Below, in pieces: positions 57,490 to 64,000 of a DNA stretch of 64,000 nucleotides; within the stretch, counting starts at the first letter, position 1; every line of letters begins with the position of its first letter. The position numbers and the translations under genes are program-made. The DNA comes from Hirundichthys speculiger (Eukaryota > Chordata > Actinopteri > Beloniformes > Exocoetidae), in NCBI GenBank assembly GCA_018398805.1, contig JAGFBZ010001566.1, positions 1 through 64,000 of the forward strand, read 5' to 3'. A model generated the notes under the pieces. That model did no database searches, had not been told where the DNA came from, and saw nothing but the letters and a program-made list of their open reading frames with translations.

Positions 57490-58345
57490 CATTCTCGGCT
57501 GTAGGTGTGTATCTTTAAACGTTATTTTAATAATGGTATTTTAGTAAGCAATAGTTGTTAACTGAAATGATGAGATTTAAGACATTAACATTGTCCTCCT
57601 GGCCTGCAGCCAATCCCTGGTGGGGTCAACAATGAAAAAATCAAAAAACAATTACAGCATTTTTTCAAAAACTGACCAATGTAAGTATCATGTTGTCTGT
57701 TAACTTTCCCTGATGTGCCATATTGACCAAGACAGACTTGACAAACTGGACAGAAAAGAACTGGCCCAGCAATATGTTCAGGTAAATGAAAGGAGGAGAG
57801 ATGTTTTTGGGACATATTTAGTCTGCTTATAGACGGTAAATTTGTTTGACTGCAGAGGGATTTTCTTTTTATGATCAGTTTTGTTTATCGGAAAGAATAC
57901 ATTTTATTTTTATGTGTATGAATCTGTTGTTCAAGTGCTTATACTTCTGTTTTAATTCATATTGTAATGTTTCTAATCATTTATATGAAGGCACACGTGT
58001 GAATCATTTCAATTTTAATTTATCATACATTTTTGGACATTCCCTTTCTGTTAGAAGTTACAATTAAAGTTTCTGTAATGAGATTCTTTATCCTGCTGAG
58101 ATCAGCAAATGTGTAAATAAAACATGCAGAAGACATTAAGTTTTGGAGCGTGATTACCATACCAGACAAATAAAAAGTTGATCATGTAAGTGTTATCTAG
58201 ATAGGCCTTTGTCTACCAATATTAATTCAGTTAGAAAACTCACAATTCTAATGATAGCTTAGTCCCCCCCAGTTTAAAAATCCTATCTGCGCCCTTGACC
58301 ACACCCCAAAGCTGCTCTACTGGACTGGGATCTGGTGTTTGTAGA
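57490..58345. other. Non-coding sequence
   Basis: AT-rich, no exon recognised. The piece 58265-58345 (GACCACACCCCAAAGCTGCT) may belong to the old repeat that resumes after 59177. Confidence 0.45.
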
Positions 58346-59177
58346 CAGGGGCGTAAGCACCAAATTCTGGGCCCTGTACACTCTCAGTGTCAGTGGGCCC
58401 TTATCCATGCCAGTGCACGATGTGCATGAGCAAAAAAAAAAAAATAGGAAAAAAGGGGTATTTATTTAAAAATAAAAAAGCATAAATATGGTTTTAAGCT
58501 ACAATCAGATCAGATTATATTGATGAGTAGTTCTTTCATTGCATTTGCATTTGGCCTACTTGTACCTAAAACATTAGGCTACATTAGGCCACTGCTGCTC
58601 CAGCTGCTGCGGCTGCGCCACTGTTTGTTTCTGAAACTGGTTCATGTTGACAACTAACGTTAGCTGGCCCATAACTGTCTTTATAGTACAGCCGCAAGCA
58701 GCCTGGTTGCCAACTAGCTAAGCTAAAGACTTGACGTGAGATACAGACATCAGCAGCAGCTGTCTGGAGTGGACTACGTTAACTTTAATTGGACTTTGCG
58801 TAACAAGCAAACTCGGTTCACCTTTGGGAAAGAAAGCAGTCAACAGCTGCCTCCCCTCATTCTGCCTTCTTTGTTTTTCTTCTCTCTCTTTCTTCTTGCA
58901 ATAGCCCGATTTCTGCTTTTTGGGCAGCATGATGCCAATACAATGTGGGTTCACTGACGTTACACTTGTCGCCGGTCGCTGTCGGGCGGACTAAACCATT
59001 TTGAGGGGGCCTCCAGAATGTCCAAAATGTTGGGAGGACTGTGACATAAAGTTCATTCTCTCAGTTGATGTTATCATTATATGAAAGAAAGCATGACACT
59101 AATAAATTGGAGGGCCCAATTCATTCAGAAAAAAAAAATTAGGATTTTCAAGGGCCCCTCTCTCTACTCCGGCCCTG
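58346..59177 (-). mobile_element. hAT element with transposase N-terminal relic
   Basis: CAGGGGCGTAAGCACC at the left and CTACTCCGGCCCTG at the right, with AGGGGCCC/GGGCCCTT subterminal segments. The minus strand at 58954-58718 reads MLPKKQKSGYCKKKEREEKQ then LLTAFFPK. This matches the lysine-rich KK.SGA..RK..KE....LL.FF N-terminus of hAT transposases and their ZMYM-type relatives. The target duplication is not clear. Confidence 0.65.
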
Positions 59178-59575
59178 GGTAGTCAGGTCCACTTTTCCCC
59201 CCACTACCACGCCCATGACTGTGGAGGCCTCCGGAGGACAGTGGACTCACTGTGTTCCAGAAACCAGTCTGAGATGATCATGGTGCATCATCCTGCTGGA
59301 AGTATCCATCAGAAGATGGTCCGCTGTGGTCATGAAGGGATGGAGATGGTCAGGAGCAATCCTCAGGTAGGCTGTGGAGTTTAAATCGTGATCAGGAATT
59401 CTCAGACCAACAACTATGTCACTTAAATCCACTTTCTTCTCCATTCTGATGCTGGTATGAACTTCAGCAGCCACATCTACATGCCTTAATCTGATTCTGG
59501 CAGACTTTGTCTCTCAAAGCATAGTAAAAAGAATAACATAAAAAAATAAAAACAAATAAGTAGAATAAAATAAAA
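59178..59575. mobile_element. Old DNA-transposon-like repeat fragment
   Basis: CCAGAAACCAGTCTGAGATG and TCATGGTGCATCATCCTGCT look like decayed pieces of a dispersed fish repeat (low certainty). AT-rich non-coding from 59520. Confidence 0.3.
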
Positions 59576-59994
59576 GCTAGAACATTCAAAAACTATGTAC
59601 GCTGCATCGAACTGTCGCTCTGCTGAACCGTCGGACGAAGGACGAAGAAACTGTCTCTGTGACGGGCGGTCTTGGTGCTCAGTGCTCTGTAGCGCCCTCC
59701 AGAGGGGAGACGTTTGAAGAGCTTTTGTGCAGGCTGTGAGGGGTCTGCGGAGATGCTCCCTGCCCGGTTCCTGACCCTGGACAGGTGCAGGTCCTAGATG
59801 GAGGGAGGGTCGGGCTCATTACTTTCCCCGCAGACCTTACGGTCTGTTGCGGTCTGTACCTGTCCCATTCGGTGGCTGATCCGAGCCAGAACAGAACAGG
59901 ACGGACTGGACGGTGGCAGAGTAGCAGGTGGTCGGCGGGTGAAGCTTCCTGAGCTGTTTCAGGAAGTACAACCTCTGCTGGAGCTTCTTATGGA

Positions 59995-61032
59995 TAGGGA
60001 TGGGAATTGATAAGATTTTTCCAATTCCGATTCCATTATCGATACTGTTTAACGGTTCGATTCTTTATCGATTCTCTTATCGATTCTAATTTGGGGAAAA
60101 AAGGAAAACTAACAGTTTTATTAGCATCAATTTTTTTTACTTAGAAGTCACGAGCTTACAAACTCAACAGCGAGGTCAAAAGAGGCCCAAAGCCTGGATA
60201 ACGTGTTAACTGTTGTAATATGTAACTGTGCAAATACACAATAATGTGTAACATTTTACTAACAGTTTTTTCCTAATAGAAATGAAAAAAATCTCCCTTT
60301 TAAAAGGATATATGAGCTCACTAAGCACTCGAAAACAATAATAAAGATAAATACTATCAAATACAACGGAACAGTGCATAGTACAAATCTGCAAATACTA
60401 TGAAGAATTTGCAGAAAAATAATCATGTCTTCCAGCCTCTGAACCAGCCAGACTCTCTCTCTCTCGTCACGGTCATCTTCTAAATGTAATGCAGAAGGCA
60501 TTCGTTTAATAGCATAGCGTTAATGTTAATGCGTGTTTTACAAAGAAGCACATAGGCAGTGGGATAGCTACTTACCAGAGTTACCAGAGGTGATCTTAGC
60601 TTGGCTACTGCTGCTGGGTTTAGATCCATCAGTCCGAAGCGTCAAAAACACGACACTCGTTATCACATGTTGTGTGTTCAAATGTTTCTGCATGTTAGTT
60701 GTGTTCCCTCCCGACGCTGTTATCTCCACTTTACAATGACTGCTAGTTGCCTTGTTGCCATCTTTCTTTGGTGAAGTGAAGCCAAACTTTGGAGTGTTTG
60801 AACCTGGTGGGCGCCATTGTTGTTTACAACTCCAATGCGCGTGCTAAACCGACGTAACTTAATCACGTAAGTGCTTTCTGGAATTGACTGTGCGTAACTT
60901 GCGTAAATTACGTGAGATTCGTGCTGGTTGGAATCAATAAGAGAATCGCTGGATAAACTGCCAAACGATTCAATGGAATTGAAACACACGGAACCGGTTC
61001 TCTACAGGAACTGGTTCTCGATTCCAACCCTA
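59995..61032. mobile_element. hAT-type element nested in a LINE
   Basis: TAGGGATGGGAATTGATAAG to CTCGATTCCAACCCTA. Flanks CTTATGGA and TTTATAGA match at six of eight. Removing it rejoins the LINE reading frame region, which independently supports the borders. Confidence 0.82.
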
Positions 61033-61314
61033 TTTATAGACAGCGTCTGTGTATGAGGTCCAGTTCAGGTCCTGGGGAAACTGCGGATCCCAGAAACCCG
61101 AAAGTGTCCACAGTAGACACTGTGTTGTTGAGGATGGTGAGGGGAGGGGGTCCACGGTCGTCTCCACAGGCTGGAGCAGGTTCCTGACTGCACCACCCCA
61201 CCATCTGCATGCAGACTCATCACCGTCCTGGATCAGTCCAACGACCCGTGATGTCTTCTGCATACTTCAGGAGTTTCACAGGAGGTTCCCCTGGGGTGCA
61301 GCCATCAGGTCTCT

Positions 61315-61438
61315 TCAACTCCAGTCCTCCAGGGCCGCATGTCTTGGACGTTTCCTCGCTTCAGTGCACCTGATTCAAATGAAGAGCGCTGTGGAAGGGA
61401 AACATCGAAGACATGCAGGACAGGAGGACTGGAGTTGA
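61315..61438. mobile_element. Short palindromic MITE
   Basis: TCAACTCCAGTCCTCCAGGG at the left and ACAGGAGGACTGGAGTTGA at the right form inverted repeats. Internal GTTTCCTCGCTTCAGTGCAC and GGGAAACATCGAAGACATGC are typical of a common fish MITE. 124 bp. Confidence 0.75.
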
Positions 61439-61620
61439 GCCCCCACCATGTGACGTCCCTCCCAGCCTCACCTGTTGCCTCCCATCAGTCAGGACAGGTG
61501 AAGGTGGGCACAGTGAGCCAGATGAGCTTCTGATGGAGGACGACAGGGAGGATGGTGTTGACGTATGTCCCTGGGGGGGTCAAGATGCTGCAGGACGCTG
61601 TGTAGCCCCACGTTAACTTG

Positions 61621-62514
61621 AAGGGACGTGTGTTTTGAGCTTCACAAAGGCAAATTTAAGACAAAAATGACTCGATTATAAACTTGTTCCGATGTTATTC
61701 AAATGAAGGGAACTTAAATGGATGGGAAAAGTGCTTAGTGTTTTCTCTGCAGAGAGAGCTTGATGAGAAGATCAATATCACGCTCACATCTGACCGTTGA
61801 GTGCAAAGTTACAGCAGCAGAGGGATTAGCTCTGCTCCGTGGAAAGACTGGAAGTGGACAGAGCCTCTCTGATATCCTCCTCTGGTTTGTGAATCGCTGT
61901 CTTGCAGCCTCAAGTTCAGCATTCTTGCAGGCGACATGAAGAAGTTATTATGGTTCTTCAGAGGCAGAGTAGACCTTGTTTGCTGTCAGTTTTATTGCAT
62001 CGCAGTTTAAAACACATAGATAACGTGTTCTTGTCACTTTGTTCGGGGCCAAGAGATATGTCTTTCAGTGAGCATTAAAACTCGAGGGAAACTTTGAGAC
62101 CACAGCTGCAGATCCGCCTCTCCATCTTTCATTATTTATTATTCTGCTGTTCAAAGGCGAGCCAGCTAAACATTACCTTCCCGTAGGCATCCATTCTCTC
62201 CACCGCAGTCTGTAAAGACGTCTGAGCATCGTCGGCTTTCCGCTCGCACTCAGGCGCAGAATGAAAACATGGCTGAAGATGATGCTTTCATGCTGAATCC
62301 CTGTGGTATTTTGACCAAAAGGTGTTACAGACGTTTCATCAAGACCTCAAGAAACTGAGAATCTCCTCAAAGAACAACACATTCATAGATATGCGTATCT
62401 TGGAAATAAAGACTGGAAACAGCCGCTGACGGCCTGCAAACACCCACCACCTCCCACAATCTCTGACTTTCGTTCATTAGCGGAAAATAATGAGGGCTGC
62501 AGGAGCCAGAGGTG
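61621..62514. other. Non-coding, possibly map1a intron
   Basis: Repeat-free stretch. A short open segment after TTTCTCTGCAG at 61753 (RELDEKINITLTSDR then stop) is in phase 0, not the phase 1 needed after map1a exon 2. No other feature seen. Confidence 0.4.
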
Positions 62515-63627
62515 CACTGTAAAAAAAACAAATAAAAAATTGTAATATAACAGAACAGAATATTACTGTCTATTTTACAGATTTTTTCTGTATTTTTAGA
62601 ATACAATTTAATTTACAAAAATAGACTGTGATATTATATGTCAAATGTAAAATACATTAAATCACTGTAACTATATATTATATATAATATTTCTGTTCTT
62701 TTACAAAAAAAACATTAAAAATATATATATTTATTGTTAAAATACGTTCACAAATATATCGTAATTTCACAAATATTTGTCTGTTATTTAAGGGAATAAA
62801 CTGTAAAACTGCTAGTGATCTGGCAGGTCCTTTTGGGTCGTTTCCCAGCATCCTTTGCAGCCCTGGTTGCTTAGGTGCTTATCTGTGTTTATTTGTTAGC
62901 TATTTGATTTAATGCTGCCATGTAAAGTCTGTTGCTGGTTTGACCCCCTGTTGATTCATACCTCTTACATTTAACATGTTAATTTGTGTCACCCTGAGTT
63001 AAGTCTGTCTGTGTTCGAATGAGTACTCGTGAGTTTGTTTAATAAAGTGTGTAAAACAAAACATGTGCTGTGCTAAAAAGCAGGAAGTTGACTAAATACT
63101 CCTTTTGCTAGTGCCATGGCTCTGTTAGGTTTTGCAGACTGGAATCCACTACAGTACAAAAGCTACAGTCCTTAAAATTGTTGGAATTTTAAACTCAATA
63201 TCTAGTTTTTCAACAGTTTTTTCACACGTTTTGATAGATGAATCACATTAATTTTTGTGTCATATACTGTTATATTACATCAAACACAAATTATTATACA
63301 ACTTCTTTACATAAAATAATGTAATTAAAACCAATTAATATCAGCACATCTCTGTAAATTTAAGTATTATTATTTGTAATACAGCATTTACTTACCATAT
63401 TTCTAGGTAATTTAATTGTTTTAAAATGTGAAAATGTTTCTAATTAAATGTTAAAAACAATCTGAAAATAAGCAAAATCTTGTTGAAATTACAACTACAA
63501 ACTGTATTTTAATTATGGAAAAAAAATGTATTTTTATGAGAAAGTTATTTTCTGTTATTTCACGGTATTTTTCTGGCACCCCAGCCGTATTACTGTTTTT
63601 TTTTACAATTTTTTTTTTTTTACAGTG
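62515..63627. mobile_element. CACTA (EnSpm) non-autonomous element, copy 2
   Basis: CACTGTAAAAAAAACAAAT to TTTTTTTTTTTACAGTG with a TG dinucleotide on each side. In opposite orientation to copy 1: it shares GGCAGGTCCTTTTGGGTCG, TTTCCCAGCATCCTTTGCAG and TTTCACGGTATTTTTCTGGC with the reverse complement of 48706-50412. It lacks the nested SINE of copy 1. Confidence 0.82.
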
Positions 63628-64000
63628 TGGTTTGCAGGCTGTCATATCAACTTCTCTGCTGGAATGCAAATAAAAGCATTTGTCTTGATCCACGTGATGT
63701 GCAGAATATGGGTCATCTTCTAAGAAATGCTGATATTGTACCTTCATAGCCAGTTTTTCCTGCTTTTTTTTTTTTCTTAAAGTAAATGCTTTTCATTTTG
63801 CCACCTGACACTACCTTGTAACTGTCAAAATCCAGCTGTGGTGCACGCATTCGCAGTTTCCTAAGGATCTCGCGCTTCTTTTAACACCAGACAGCGGCGC
63901 ATCCACACGCCCTCCCCGGAAATGTGCAGTTTGACTGGAATATTTAACAGTTTTGTCACTTTTCAGCATCTCTCAGTGCTGTGATTCTGCACTCATCTCC
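63628..64000. other. Non-coding sequence at window end
   Basis: No exon or repeat recognised. The expected next MAP1 exon (encoding the block after SAQVKGQ) was not seen. Confidence 0.45.

Larger units (their letters stand above)
59576..61620 (-). mobile_element. LINE reverse-transcriptase region, split by two insertions
   Basis: Minus-strand translation at 61263-61030 reads VGLIQDGDESACRWWGGAV, then STTQCLLWTLSGFWDPQFPQDLNW, matching the KYADDT.. and FLG..I..DL.W blocks of fish LINEs. It resumes at 59994 as KLQQRLYFLKQLRKLHPP. The gap is the hAT element 59995-61032. A small MITE (61315-61438) splits the 5' part. Confidence 0.75.

Noticed and set aside
61754..61800. Alternative terminal map1a exon RELDEKINITLTSDR
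   Set aside because: Phase 0 only, whereas exon 2 ends in phase 1; phase 1 reading stops after three codons.

Overview
This is vertebrate nuclear DNA, almost certainly from a ray-finned (teleost) fish. Genes are split by GT-AG introns. The order TUBGCP4 (+), TP53BP1 (-), MAP1A (+) matches the human 15q15.3 block. The introns are packed with typical fish transposons: hAT elements with 8-bp target duplications, CACTA, pogo-like, RTE/Rex and L2 LINEs, and a tRNA-derived SINE. No bacterial genes, rRNA, CRISPR array or virus was seen. The exact species cannot be told.

Layout: 1-2065 is intron sequence with a LINE remnant. 2066-19509 carries 17 exons of tubgcp4, a gamma-tubulin ring complex subunit; its first coding exon lies upstream of the window. 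Intron 11 of tubgcp4 (6895-14846) hides an antisense two-exon gene (9586-11167) for a repetitive coiled-coil protein, with its own TATA box. 20027-43135 is tp53bp1 on the minus strand in 28 recognisable coding exons, from the N-terminal SQ/TQ region through the GAR motif, tandem Tudor, UDR and tandem BRCT. tubgcp4 and tp53bp1 converge tail to tail, with poly(A) signals only about 30 bp apart. 43136-55224 is a repeat-rich divergent spacer. 55225-57181 holds the 5' exons of a MAP1-family gene, most likely map1a; these may end in a short alternative terminal exon, while the normal downstream exons are not in the window. The rest is intron or intergenic sequence with nested transposons.

The three conserved genes are neighbours by descent rather than a pathway: microtubule nucleation, double-strand-break signalling and microtubule binding. 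The strongest candidates for something new are: (1) the antisense coiled-coil gene, whose only intron is an L2-type LINE tail flanked by a near-perfect duplication of the splice-site sequence, which looks like intron gain by retrotransposon insertion; (2) a possible truncated N-terminal MAP1 isoform; (3) a 53BP1 intron whose 3' splice site abuts a LINE; and (4) a family of five 1.1-kb hAT elements that still carry BED-type zinc-finger remnants.
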